Origin: Xanthoparmelia taractica
Lineage: Eukaryota; Ascomycota; Lecanoromycetes; Lecanorales; Parmeliaceae
Reading direction: 5' to 3'
Assembly: GCA_033085395.1 (NCBI GenBank)
Contig: MU853189.1
Location: forward strand, 124,001 to 188,000
DNA: 64,000 nucleotides
Position 1 is the stretch's first letter. Every line of letters starts with the position of its first letter. A model generated the notes under the pieces. The model worked only from the letters and a program-made list of their open reading frames with translations. It was not told the DNA's origin and did not search any database. The position numbers and the translations under genes are program-made. Below are positions 10,354 through 22,247 of this stretch, one piece after another.

Positions 10354-13344
10354 ATGGTCCGCAACATTGTCGTCTTAGGAGGCAGCTCCCACCCATCTCT
10401 AACAGAAACCATCTGTGACCAGCTTGCCCTTCCTCCTGGCAACGGTAAGCATATTAAGACCGGTTCTGACAGCTATGAGAAGGTACTGATATTACTGCAG
10501 TACTCCTCGGCAAATTTAGTGTTGGCGAAACTAGAGTCGAAATCAAGGAGAGTGTTAGGGTACGCAACACCAAAAAAACCTTTCAATCCTGTACACTGAA
10601 GATTAAGAAAATCTTTGGGATCTAAAGGTCCCTTCGCTTTTGAGACCCAACACTAGACTTTGAACTCGCCTTAAATAGCATTGCTGACTCACAAATATTC
10701 ATAGGGCAAAGACGTGTACATAGTGAGTCCACAACGACTCAAAATTATCCTATATTGCACCCAATCTGAGTTGCGAGACAACTATAGAGAGCTCCTTGTT
10801 TCTCCCTCCATAATTCTATCTTGTAGTTCGGATTATCGCTTTGAAGAAGCAATGTTGACTCCGCTTTCACTTAGATCCAATCAGGATCAGGGTTCGTACA
10901 TTTCAGAATCGTGCTCCCCTACTTCGAACCAGTCCCTGAGTCGCAAGACACACTGCGGGAGCAAGAGGGATATCTTCTCCTCGGACCAGTCTTCGTAACG
11001 ATGATTCTGGGCCCGAAGAAGCAATGCTGACTCCGAAATTTTGTAGCAAGGTGAATGACAACTTCATGGCAAGTCTCTCAACCCAGATTTTATCGTATTT
11101 GAATCTCAAAGATAGAACGTTCACTCTGATTTCTTCTGTAGGAGTTGCTTATAACCTTATCGGCTTGCAAAACTGCATCCGCACGAAAGGTTACTGCAAT
11201 TCTACCGGTAACTATCTTGTGAAGCTTTTGTAGCAGCATCAATGCTCACAGCTGTGTAGCTCTTTCCTTATTCGAGACAGAGTGGTACCTACCTTTATCC
11301 CAGTTCATATCCCATCTGCGTCTAAGTGACCCGCAGATATCCCGTATTCAAAGAGCGGCGCGCCATTGTCAAAGGCGTCGAACAGTTTCAATAAGCCGAA
11401 CTTTGCCTACTCGTGAGTGTCCATTTCGTTGATCTAGTCTGTATATTTCACCGAGTCGCTAGATTATTTTGTGCCTATCAAGCTACCTACAAAGGGCCGC
11501 TGGCTTAAAGGTTTCTCTTGGAAAGTCATGCTGATCAAACATTTGAAGGTTTGAAAGCACACCCCCCACGCCTCATCCAGACCTACCACGTACAGCCGGG
11601 TTGGCAGTTGGCGTCGAAGGATTGAACAGAGATCTGAACAAATTCCAGCTTGATTCTCGTTTCGCCAATTACACCATCCCTAAGCGCAGTAATACTATGG
11701 ACTCGACGTCTGATGTGTCTACTCATCCAGCTCCATTGACCAATGGTGTCCCTCAGGAAGATGATGCGTGTCAGCCTTCAAATTCAAAAGAGGTCTTTAG
11801 ACCACGACCAGGCTACACGGCTTGGGTATCACAGGCTGGGTAAGAGAGCGGACCATGAGATCATTGTAGTTCTGTGACTGAATAGATACTAGGACATTGG
11901 TTGCTGACGTACGTATTTCGGCCTCCATATTTCCTCTTTTGGAACGGATCTCATAGTCTTGAGATACGCCTTGGGCTCCGGAAAGACATGTCCCCAAGCT
12001 CCGTACAGCTACTCAAATAGGCTTTACTGATGCTTTGATGATATTCTAGCTTCTCACGTGTGCTGGCGCTGATCATGTCATCGTAAGTGGGTTATTTTAT
12101 GGAGCGTTTCATCCCAAGTCCTGTGGTATTTTGACCCGCAAGACATGATTCGAGAGAGGATATGTATTGCTTTGACATGTTTGGTGCCTCAAAGCTCAAC
12201 GGAGGGACGAAAGCTAATTTTGGTATCTTATAGACCATGGATCTTCATGACCCCCAGTATCAAGGCTTTTTTGTGAGTTACGAAAAGGGAAATTCGAATG
12301 TGTTGGCTGACTACTGCTATCAGGACATACCCGTGGACAATTTGTTTGACGCCCTGTGTTAAGAATCCGGGCAGATACTGATAGTTTCACAGGTATGGAC
12401 GGCCAATTTTGAAACGGTATATTCAGACAAGCATACCAAACTGTAAGTAGATTGACAGCAATCCTCTCACTGTCTCAAATATTATTCGGTCCGCACAATG
12501 TGCTCTCCATATCGTGTCGCCTATCCAAACTTCAATAGGTCTATAATAAAGTTATACCTCGCCAAGAGAGATGCTGATCTCGAACCCTTGACAGACCAAC
12601 AAGCCGTGGTCGTCAGTCCTGATGCTGGAGGAGCGAAGAGGGCTACTGCTATTGCCGATAGTTTGGGAATGCCTTTCGCACTGATTCATAAGGTATAGGA
12701 CCTTAGGCCATAGCGAAGCTAGAGCTAACTTCAGACTGCAGGAACGGCGACCCACCAAGATCACGTACGTATTCTGCTGAGCAATATGCCCCAGAAGAAT
12801 TGCTCAATGTCCCTGCAACGCTTGAGCTTGCACTATTAAACCCGTTCAATCCTCACGTTGCAGTATTGATTTTTGGCGTCGCAGAGACCGGCAGAACGCA
12901 ACGATGATGCTTGTGGGGGACGTTGCGAATCGTACAGCCATCCTCATCGACGATCTAGCAGACACCTCAAATACCATCACTAGGGCTGCTAAGCTTTTGA
13001 AGAAGGAAGGTGCCAAGAAGGTTTACGCCTTGATCACGCATGGAGTGTAGGCAAACTATCCACAGTTTCTTTACTCACCCTGGCTAATACACGACACAGG
13101 CTAAGCGGAGACGCCATCGAGAGGATCAACGCATCTGCCTTGGACAAAGTCGTCGTGACCAACAGCGTGCCTCAAGAGGAGCATGAGAAGCTATGCCCAA
13201 AGCTAGAGGTGCTGGATGTGGGCCATGTCTTCGCAGAGGTAACATATCTATTGCGAATTTCGCTGGTTAGAGCTAAGGAACGTCCAGGCAATCAGGAGAG
13301 TGCACCATGGGGAAAGTATCAGCGTGCTCTTCCAATATGATTGA
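10354..13344 (+). CDS. Ribose-phosphate pyrophosphokinase (PRPP synthetase), 19 exons
   Basis: It makes phosphoribosyl pyrophosphate from ribose 5-phosphate and ATP for nucleotide, His and Trp synthesis. Exons: 10354-10444, 10501-10559, 10705-10722, 10875-10891, 11047-11068, 11142-11207, 11260-11284, 11337-11412, 11558-11839, 11893-11908, 12050-12082, 12234-12272, 12324-12343, 12393-12442, 12595-12692, 12742-12764, 12885-13046, 13100-13238, 13288-13344; about 430 aa. Landmarks are [68 protein letters not shown] and the PRPP loop [13 protein letters not shown]. Residues ~125-220 are a non-homologous insert like those of fungal Prs1/Prs5-type subunits. Several exons are only 16-25 nt, and the intron at 11069 begins with GC. 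The exon 13 donor and exon 15 acceptor were chosen by family length and are the least certain. Confidence 0.85.
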
Positions 13345-14116
13345 GCACCATGCTGCCTAATTCTGGATCTGCAGCAGCCAATTGAAAGTCGGGACATCCT
13401 CATATAAAAGAGAGACATTGGAAATCTGTCGGTCCACGAGTCGCGAGTCATGCTTGACCAAGTGCTGGAGAGCCCACATATGACTAGGTTGAAGGGTGGT
13501 CTTTTCTCAGTACCAGTATAGATGAATATAACGACGTAACCTTTCTTTCCAACTACCTTCTTTCCAATTGACATTTTCCCCAACGTTCATGCTTGGCAAT
13601 TCTGCCAAAAGCCGGGCTATTTGCAAACATGCCATAGCATGGGAACTGATTCCAGACTTGTACCACCACCCTGCAGTGCCAAACATTGCAACTAGGTATG
13701 CCCTCATCACCAGCGCTTATGATTCTGCTTTTAAGTTGTGCCGGTAAGAACGCCTGGCTGGCTTGCTCTGCAGCAATAATGTATAGGTCGGCATTTGCCA
13801 CATTGCCCGCAACATCCTCGGCCTAATGGTATAAGGGCGAACCCTGATGACGTGCTGAGGGGGGGATGACAAATGCCCCAAATGGATTATCTATCATTTC
13901 CCCATCACGAAATCTAGAAGGAAAACGTTGTCGGATGGGGTCTTTGGGGACCTATATAAATCTGCCCTTCTGTCTGATTTCAAGTGACTATTATTCTCTC
14001 ATACTCAACAAAGCAGCAATATTACACAAACTACAGAGCATCAGTACAACATTCGCATCCAAGGTCATTACCAGACTTCGTAGCACCACTCTATTATCCC
14101 TCACACATAGCCACAA
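13345..14116. other. Intergenic, upstream of AsaB-like gene
   Basis: No supported gene. The right part is the promoter of the next gene and contains a TATA-like box. Confidence 0.4.
13953..13960 (+). promoter_or_regulatory. TATA-like box of the AsaB/CmcJ-like gene
   Basis: TATATAAA lies about 157 bp upstream of the ATG at 14117, a reasonable distance for a fungal promoter with a leader of about 100 nt. Confidence 0.5.
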
Positions 14117-14971
14117 ATGGCAACGACTACCCAAACCATCACGGCATCCCAACAACTGCAAGTCTCCCACGACCCTACCTACATCCCTCGAGGTACCCTC
14201 GACACCAAGCTCAAATTCTACAAAGCCCCTGCGGACGGCTCAAGACCTTTCAATTACGTCGAGTCTCCCCCGGAGGGTCAGCCCCAGCGCAACTTTGGCG
14301 ATGCAGACCTTCCAGTCACCATACACGATATCCGGGGTCAAGAATCCAATTTCATTCTTGACATCAATGCTTTCAGCACCCTGAAAACCTCTCCCTCAGC
14401 CGAGAAATCCTTCACAGACGACGCTTCCATTAAGAAAAACTACTACCCTGAAGTCGAATCCCTCCTGCTCGAGCACGTCCCTGGTGCCAAGCGCATCCTC
14501 CTCTTCGACCACACTATCCGCCGCGCCACGGGCAACAGAAACCCCGTGACGCGGGTACACATCGACCAGACAGCCAAGTCAGCCACGGCGCGCGTACATC
14601 ATCATCTGCCCGATGAAGCCGAGGAGCTCCTCAAAGGCCGGGTCAGGATTGTCAATGTTTGGCGGCCACTGAATGGGCCGGTGCAAGCGACACCGCTCGC
14701 TTTTGCGGACTCGACGACGGTGAAAGATGATGACTTGATTGGCATTGAGCACCGGTACCCCGATCGCACAGGGGAGACGGCAGCGGTGCAGCACAGGGAG
14801 GAGAAGTGGCACTACTGGTCGGGCATGGAGAACGATGAGAGGCTGTTGTTAGAGTGTTACGATAGCGAGAAGGGTGGACGAGTGCCGCATACCGCGTTTG
14901 TGGACCCGAGGAGTCCCGAGGGTGCAAGGGAAAGGGAGAGCATCGAGGTCAGGGCGCTGATCTTTGGGTGA
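14117..14971 (+). CDS. AsaB / CmcJ / GA4-desaturase-like enzyme
   Basis: This is an intronless 284-aa frame of the fungal family named after CmcJ and AsaB. Recognisable parts are the N-terminal GTLDTKLKFYKAPADG, VTIHDIRGQE, FDHTIRRATG (often used as a family signature), HIDQTAKSA, RVRIVNVWRPLNGPV and the C-terminal HYWSGMENDERLLLECYDS, then PHTAFVDPRSP. Members are mostly non-heme-iron oxygenase-like enzymes of secondary metabolism. His and Asp in VHIDQT and H in PHTAF are candidate metal ligands. There is no obvious backbone gene next to it, so a cluster is not evident. A TATA-like box lies upstream. Confidence 0.85.
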   Translation: MATTTQTITASQQLQVSHDPTYIPRGTLDTKLKFYKAPADGSRPFNYVESPPEGQPQRNFGDADLPVTIHDIRGQESNFILDINAFSTLKTSPSAEKSFTDDASIKKNYYPEVESLLLEHVPGAKRILLFDHTIRRATGNRNPVTRVHIDQTAKSATARVHHHLPDEAEELLKGRVRIVNVWRPLNGPVQATPLAFADSTTVKDDDLIGIEHRYPDRTGETAAVQHREEKWHYWSGMENDERLLLECYDSEKGGRVPHTAFVDPRSPEGARERESIEVRALIFG

Positions 14972-15748
14972 ACGATGATGATCTTCCATAAGGAGATGGT
15001 TAGCGAATAAGGGAAAAACGAGTGCATTTGAGAGATGGCTGGGGATTTGCAGCGTCGCGGGCGTTCTTTTAAGCATATGAGCGTTATTTGCAAGTATACA
15101 TGCTGCCATTTCTAGAATACTGTCGACAATCCAAGGATGACTGAATCAATGTGTGTGACGGCATCCTAAATCCGTAAACTCCGTTGTTTTTAATTCCCCT
15201 GAGGTGATCTCTCGTTAGCGCGTAAGAACTTAGTCTCTTTTTGGTGGATTCCGGCATCCGATGGCATCCGATGCCGATGACACCGACGCCCGTAGCTGGA
15301 TTTGTAAGATCAAGTCAAGTCTTTGCAGTAAGGGCGACAGCATCATCTTGACCGGGGGGTTTGGTTTCGAACACTGTCGTTATCCTCTTTCTTTCTGTCC
15401 TTTCTTTCTCCTTTCTCCCTTCTCCTCTTCCCCTCCTCCATATCTGTGGTCAAGTAAAGTAAGGTATCTGAAGTATCTGGCGACCAGCGTCTCAAGTAAC
15501 GTTTCTATCAAGTCCGGAAGTCGGCCACCGATCTGACCTCGTCGTATATGACCTCGGTTTTAAGCACAATTCCCTCTGGCCCCACTTTCATCCTTTGTCT
15601 ACCGTCACTATCCTCGCGGTGAGGCGTGCAGCTGGCACTCAAAGCTCAAGGGCATATTGTTTACCTCGGTAAGCTTTGAAGAAGAGTTGAGCTGCCATTT
15701 ATCACACCAACACTGACACAGAGTGTAACAGCATGTGCACAATAACTG
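14972..15748. other. Intergenic, nothing recognised
   Basis: It contains a pyrimidine-rich stretch (about 15380-15440) and no supported gene. The right end is the promoter of the glycosyltransferase. Confidence 0.4.
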
Positions 15749-17690
15749 ATGCCTGCCTTCACAAGCATGGACCAAACATTCCGTCCCATGACTCTACACA
15801 ATGACTTCGATACAATCACCGAACCAGGCCGAAGACCTCAGCCCATGTTTATGCGGCGCACCAAGACGCGTCGTAGCAAAACGGCTATTTTTCTAGCACT
15901 CATATGTGTTCTGCTCATGGTCTGGGGCTGGAAGAGTTCTGGTATAACAATTGTGAGGGTCTCTCTCCTGGAATAAGAATAACTCTTATTTACTTTCATA
16001 GATACCTACAACATCTAGGTTCACCAGCACGAGCCTAGTCCACGAACCAGAACCAGTCATATCACCTGAGTTAGCTGGCGGTCCGGAAGCACCCCTGCTG
16101 GCACCACCACTTAACAAAACCATCCTCGGCCTTCACAAAACCAATCCCGCCTTCCACCTCATTATACCTGCATCGGAGTCCAACCCAGACCTTTGTAAGA
16201 CGCTACTATCCTCGTTCGTCCTCGGCTATCCATCACCTACGTTGATCAATTATGGCAAGGTCTTCAAAGGAGCAGGATGGGACAAAGGAAGCCATGCTGG
16301 CAAGATCCGCGGGGTGTATGATTTTCTTGACAGTGCGGAGGTCAAGGATGATGATTTGGTGTTGATCATCGATGGTTATGACGTTTGGTTTCAGCTGCCG
16401 CCCGAAGTCATGATTCAGAGATACCATGCCATGGTGCTGGAGGCGAACGAGCGTCTGCGAAGGCGATATGGCATGGTGACGGATGGCAAGCCGGGAGACG
16501 GGACAGCAAACATGGTGCAGAAGTACACGCAGTCAGTCATCTTCGGCGCGGACAAAATTTGCTGGCCAAATCCAGTCGAAGACCCTGCCTGTGCTGCAGT
16601 ACCATACTCAACATTGCCTAAGGACGTCTATGGCCCACTGACTGACAAAGACCCAAACGCCTTCCACAACCGCCCCCGTTACCTCAATTCCGGCACGGTA
16701 ATCGGCCCCGCTGCAAATATACGCGAGATCTACGAATACGCCGTTCAAAAGGTCGAAGAGAAAGATCGTGGCAAGATAGGCGATCAGTTCGTCTTTGCTG
16801 AGATCTTTGGTGAGCAAGAATTTCAACGTGAAACCATCCGTCGCTCCTCCCAGAGTACTGGCGGCCGCTTCTATGATTGGCTCTCGAACACGCTCGGTAC
16901 TTCCGACTCACCGTTGTCTGCCAATATCACCATGAACAATATGACCACGGTAGCTGGCCAGCGCTATGAGTACAGCATTGGACTGGACTATGAATCCCGG
17001 CTTTTCCAAACCATGACACATTCGGCAGACGACCTCGAATTCATAGTCTACAATTCTTCCGCTTTCCTCGCCTCCATCCAAGCCGCTCATCCTTCCCTTC
17101 ACGGCCTCCCTTTCTTCCTCCCTACAGATATTCAGAAACTCAACCCTCCATTCTCATATGCCAGTCCAGGCGATCTAGCTACCAACCTTGAAGAATCTAA
17201 AAACGCCCTCCTTCTTCCCTACTCTCCAAACCTCGACGACCTACCCGGCCAGTCCGGAGATGCAGACCTGGACAGCGAAGAAGAGCAAGCACCAACCTGG
17301 CGCACCCTCCCCCTCGCAACCAACGTCTACGCCGCCTCCATACCCTCACTCTTGCACATCAACGGCGATAAATCCCTGCTCGAAACCTGGTGGCCAAAGC
17401 TGTGGCACCACCCGTATTCCCGCGCCTTACTCCGAGCATTCATCCGCAGTACGCAGGGAAAGACGGCCGCAGAGGCCGCGGCGAAGGGAGGCCAGACGTG
17501 GTGGGATAAAAGGGGCGGGAGAGGCGGCGTCTGGACCGATCGTGGGGAGTGGCTGGCGTGGGGTGAGGTGTGCAAGGGGTGCGAGGAGGATGTTTTCATT
17601 GACGGGAAGGGGGTGTGGGGGAAGGAGGAGGGGGATCCGAAGGTTGTGAATTCGTTCGGCAAAGTCATTATTGGGGAGGGCGAGGAGTAG
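15749..17690 (+). CDS. Type II membrane PLOD-like glycosyltransferase
   Basis: Two exons, 15749-15952 and 16002-17690 (phase 0, 49-bp intron), encode about 630 aa; the ATG at 15770 is a possible alternative start. A short basic cytosolic tail precedes a single transmembrane segment (FLALICVLLMVW, residues ~48-64), the layout of Golgi glycosyltransferases. The lumenal part has HLIIPASESNPDLCK, KIRGVYDFLDSA and the nucleotide-sugar/metal motif VLIIDGYDVWFQLP, then QSVIFGADKICWP and YLNSGTVIGPA, all typical of the procollagen-lysine/PLOD glycosyltransferase fold in fungi. Substrate is unknown; a role in protein or wall glycosylation is inferred. The C-terminal ~80 residues are Gly/Trp-rich. Confidence 0.82.
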
Positions 17691-19996
17691 GACGTTGCCT
17701 GGTATGCAGGAAAAAGTGGTGGAAGGGTGTCCATTACGGCGTTTGATTGAGGGGGGGAAAACGGTGTCTGGCGAAACGGGGACATGTTGCTTCTTTGCCC
17801 GGGATATACCCATGGAGCTTGCCTATACGGAGAGCGTCTGATGCATGTGAGCAATAGCTTCTGACTGAGATGGAAAAGAAAGCTTGATATAACAAATGCA
17901 GCTCTCTACTCTTGACAATTTCTCTAAACCCAGACAGCGTACTGCACTCTCATAGCTTTTAAAAGTCCTGACTTAGACAAGTAGAATCTACAGGGTACCT
18001 TATCAAATCTCCATGCGCGTTCTCTATGCTAGCAATATTTGCTACACCGTTTACCGCTTCGGTCCCCCCCACACTCCCCCTCCCTCTCAACCTCGCCTCG
18101 CAATGCCCAGAAGCGGAACGCCGAAGGAGGAGACGATACTGGATGGGGGAGCAGGAACAGAGGAGAGAGAGATTACGAACCCTCGACTTCATACTTTATA
18201 TAAGAGAGAGAGAGCTACACACTGCGAATGTGCTTGTTTCGTACATGAGATAAGGGGAATGTGGGGTATTTGGGGTTGTGCCTGGTTTGGATTTAGGAAT
18301 CTGGGCTACGAGGAGGCAAGAGAGGAAACTCCTCAAGGTTTTCGGGGCCGATCTTGGGTGTGATATGATCCAATCTAGAGTTGTTAGAGTGGTGGAGGTT
18401 CTATCGATGTACAAGAGATGCCTTTGGGAATAGGCCGAGGTTGGATTTAGCGTTTGTGGGGGAGCGGGGTTGTATCGCGCCATGACGCTCTTCGTAATTT
18501 CCTGTATCTTTGCTTTTCAGCATCCCCCTCGCGGCGTTGTTGTGCTTGCGTCCTTCCTTTGTTGACATTGATCTGTATCGTTATCGGTATACCGAAAGGC
18601 CCTGTCTCGAAATCCAACGACTTCTCGGAACAGGCGTAGCTGAATGCACTGTATCAGGACTCCGTCTGTCTGGAGCATTTTCGTTCCATACCCAGAAATT
18701 GCACATGGCCAAGCAGTGGGATATGAGAGGCTCAAGGATTATTTCCCAAGACTGCCTTGCTGTTTCGTCCGTTCTCGGTGTTCAGTGTTCCCTTGACGTA
18801 CCGCACAGCTGTCCAAGTCATGCGCATCTGCACATTCACGACCAGACACGACATCTACAAGGGTTGAAGACAAGAACACTATGATAAGGTTACGAGATGC
18901 ACGGCAACGCTTGATGCTGAATTGAAATGATTTGGCATCGCGGGGTAAGGCAATCTAAGGAGCAGGGGACTTACAGCATGGACCAGGAAGACATCTGTGC
19001 CCGCAGAGACCATGCATCCAATGCATATATGTTCATGCGGTCTACCATGCGTAAGACTGGGATGTCAGGTGGGGAATTGAAAGTTCCCTCAGCCAGGAAC
19101 GAGGCCAAGGGCGTTGCACGATGGCGGCTTTCTTTGCCTTCTTGGTCAACTTCTCGAAATGATGCCTCACGCTCTTCCTCAGTCTCTGGACCTAGAGCCT
19201 GAATACTGCCTAATCCTGGGGGCTCGTCCAAGGGGCAGATACTTGGACGAAGAGAATTAAATTGACACTTTACGGCATGCAACATGCCGTACACAGGGAA
19301 GATGCAACCCAAAGCAGCAGTATTACCTCGGGGTCTTTCATACTAGCTCCCCGAGATTTTCGACCGAAACCTGACCTGCCGTTTGCAAAATCCATGCGGT
19401 GTAGAAGTAAAGGCGGTCTTCTGGCGGCATCGTCTATGATTTGAGCGGCTATAACACAGACCCTGCCTAGCACTATGCCAGGGCCCGGTCTTTGACGAAG
19501 GTTTGCATCGTTTTTCTAATGGACTCACGATGTTCCTTAGCTTTCTGGCCAATGGCGTTCTAGCCATCAGCCAGACCTTGGTACACATGAGATCTCGTTT
19601 ACTAACGGCAGCTATCCCTTTCTGCAGATGAAAGCACAACTTCATCCTGGCTGGTCTGCATCTCCAACAGATAACCATTCTTCATACCTTCCTTTCCTGT
19701 ATAATCCGAGTCATTGTCCTTAATTTCCCCACAACGCTCATTTTCTCCAACCCGTACTTACGGTTGAACAGCTGCATAATGGAACAGCCGTCTAACGAGC
19801 TTCTTCTTTTGCAAATCTGATTCTTGTCCAGTCTAGATTGTTGTGACGGTTAGCGTTTTGTCTCGTTCTATGTCAGCTTCAACTCTGTAGCGAGCCTAGA
19901 ACAATACAATTTTCCTTAAGTATGAGCCCTGGAACGTCCATCATGACAGGAAACCATCCCTAAAACCCTTTCCACTTGTATATACCCTCTGCAGCC
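17691..19996. other. 2.3-kb region without confident gene
   Basis: No complete gene is supported. There is a (GA)n run at about 18200-18215 next to a TATATAAG, and a CT-rich leader before the mannanase. On the minus strand between about 19680 and 18970 there are open stretches that may be exons of an unrecognised gene, listed separately. Confidence 0.4.
18971..19312 (-). CDS. Possible exon of an unrecognised minus-strand gene
   Basis: This frame of about 113 codons has biased composition (ETEEEREASFREVDQEGKES) and ends at a good GTAAGT splice donor at about 18974 on the minus strand. Upstream, about 19340-19500, other open stretches occur (for example RLYFYTAWILQTAGQVSVE in one frame). No family is recognised and no complete model could be joined, so it may be a decayed gene. 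Confidence 0.2.
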   Translation of the reverse strand: MGCIFPVYGMLHAVKCQFNSLRPSICPLDEPPGLGSIQALGPETEEEREASFREVDQEGKESRHRATPLASFLAEGTFNSPPDIPVLRMVDRMNIYALDAWSLRAQMSSWSML

Positions 19997-21513
19997 ATGA
20001 ATCTCTTCGCTTTGGCTACAATGTTTAGCTTCTGTATGCTCTTTCAACCCCTTCCGGTCAATGGTGCACCAACTCTGAACGGTGTCCCACAACAAATCGT
20101 ATCCACAACCAAGAAATCTACGACAAGTACAAAGGCATCGTCCACTTCTGCGAAGAGTTCAACGACTACGTCAAAGTCGTCTATCCCCACAATTAAGAGC
20201 TCATCAAAGGTGGCCTTGTCTACCACCCAAGTCTCATCAACCCTCTCCGCGGCTTATCCAACACCAACGGTTCCAATTGGTGCCGCCGCAGAACCGTTCG
20301 CCACCGTAGATGGCAGGATGTTCCAGACTCAATCAAAGACCCAGTACTTCGCAGGTACGGAACCCCACGTATTGATACGAAATAATGGGTTTGACACACG
20401 AGAAGGGGTGAACGCGTGGTGGCTTGGTCATCTCCAGGACAACTCTGATGTCTTCAATGTGTTTGCGGATCTCGCTTTGGTAAATTGGCCACCAACCCCC
20501 ATTCTTCAAAGTCGATCTAATCGCATGCAGTCTCAACTGAAGGTCGCCCGTGTCTGGGGATTTGGTGAGACTAATGATGCTGCCACTGCATCTGGCGTGT
20601 ACTATCAGGTCTTGAACTCGAGCGGCCAATACTTCAATTTTGACTCGAACACAGGTAGGTCAGAGCGGCTGGATTCATAAGAAGAATCACAATTAACTGT
20701 TTAAAAGGTATCCCGAGGCTCGATTATGTAGTCTCAACTGCAGAAGCTAAAGGTGTGAAATTGGTCTTACCACTCGCGAACAATTGGGGCGATCTGGGCG
20801 GAAAACCCTCTTATACGGCTGCTTTTGGCGGTAACAACACCTCTTGGTTCACCGACAAAGTATCCCAGGACGCGTATAAGAACTATATCAGCTTGATCGT
20901 TAATCGCTACAAGAGTTCTGCTGCCATATTCGCATGGGAACTCTGCAATGAGCCTCGCTGTTCCGGCTGCTCGACCTCGGTCATCACTAACTGGGCGTCA
21001 AGCATCAGCGCGTATATCAAATCGCTGGACTCGCAGCACATGGTGGCTCTTGGGGATGAAGGATGGATGACATCTCCAGTGGGGGATGGCTCATATGCTT
21101 ACTCCGGGTACGAGGGCGTCGACTTTGTCAAGAACCTCGCCATCCCTACCCTGGACTACGGCACTTTTCACCTTTATCCAGATCAGTGGGGTTACAATTA
21201 CACTTGGGGTAATGAGTGGATCATGCAACACAACGCTGCAGGCAAAGCAGCGGGCAAGCCAGTCGTCTTCGAAGAGTACGGGTCGGCCAACACTGCGAAC
21301 CACTCGGAGATCTGCAAACCTTGGCAGCAGACGACACTCCAGAGTACCAGTGTGGCCTACGACTCCTTCTGGCAATTCGGGACGACTCTGTCTATTAACC
21401 CTTTTGATAATTATGCCATCTACTACAACACGACGGCGGGCAGTGATTACGATGTTTTGGCGTACCAGCACGCGGCTGCCATGTTGGCAAAGACTCCAAC
21501 TGCCACGCAGTGA
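19997..21513 (+). CDS. GH5 endo-beta-1,4-mannanase, secreted
   Basis: Exons 19997-20354, 20406-20479, 20531-20654 and 20708-21513 (phases 1, 0, 1) encode about 453 aa. A signal peptide ([16 protein letters not shown]) is followed by a Ser/Thr/Lys-rich linker (residues ~40-90) without a visible carbohydrate-binding module before it. The catalytic domain has [26 protein letters not shown], the acid/base Glu in WELCNEPRC, and the nucleophile Glu in VVFEEYG; these fit the fungal mannanases of GH5 subfamily 7. It hydrolyses mannan or glucomannan outside the cell. The start is the first ATG at 19997, which gives the signal peptide. Confidence 0.9.
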
Positions 21514-22247
21514 GGATGACTAGGGGGCAGCTTCGATTCTTGTAGATATCTAATCTTTTAATATTGGATCCCACACTTGTACACTTGTAGGGCTGAGCCC
21601 TTGATGTAGCCCTCATCTAGCCAGATTGGAAGAATTCAGGGCTCAGCTAGGATTCAGCCCTCGGCATGTCCGAGCGCCGGGTCAACCACAAATCCTTTGT
21701 ATTTGTAGCAAGAATATCAAAGTACAGTACTCGGTGAAGTATTGGGCAAGAAGGATTGTCTCCATGACCGATACACCAGTAGAGTGATAGTACTTCTAGA
21801 GAGTGTGTGAGGGCCGCGCAATCGTTATCAGCGGAAGCTAACTTGTATGGGGAAGGCATGATGGAGATAGCTCTGAGATCGAGGTAGTCTAGGCTGCGCC
21901 TTCCCCCAGAAGTCGCATATCCGAACATCGTCTCCCATATCTCTCTCTTCCACTCTCTTTTCCCACCTCCATCTCTCTTAATTGTAAAGCAACTTGTCTT
22001 GGTGCAAAGTACAATCGTTCCAATTCACTTCCAATTCAATTGACTGGCTGACATTTCTCTCGTTTTATCGTCGCCAATTGATCTGTGTTACTACCTGGCT
22101 TCGGCTGTTGATCTTATAACCGCGATCAACATTCAACCATCCTAGTCTCTCCTTTCTCCCTTCGGCCTCCTTATTCGAATTTAAGCTCCGCAGCTCCTCA
22201 GCGGCCCCCTGTAGCATCTTTCGCCAACGCAGACACCCCTCCTCATC
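21514..22247. other. Intergenic with CT-rich leader
   Basis: The right part (about 21930-22240) is pyrimidine-rich, common upstream of strongly expressed fungal genes, and should be the promoter and 5' leader of the GH72 gene. No other feature is seen. Confidence 0.5.

Noticed and set aside
11300..11336. Frameshifted PRPP synthetase exon implying a pseudogene
   Set aside because: A better exon at 11260-11284 (LFPYSRQS) restores the frame, so the gene is intact.
12344..12355. Alternative donor giving DNLFDALYGRP in the PRPP synthetase
   Set aside because: The earlier donor at 12344 gives DNLYGRP, matching family length; the later one cannot be excluded without cDNA.
12498..12698. Separate 66-aa gene containing [15 protein letters not shown]
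   Set aside because: It is one exon (12595-12692) of the PRPP synthetase plus intron sequence.
18927..19202. Plus-strand ORF of 91 codons
   Set aside because: Overlaps a better minus-strand open stretch with a splice donor, and has no recognisable features.
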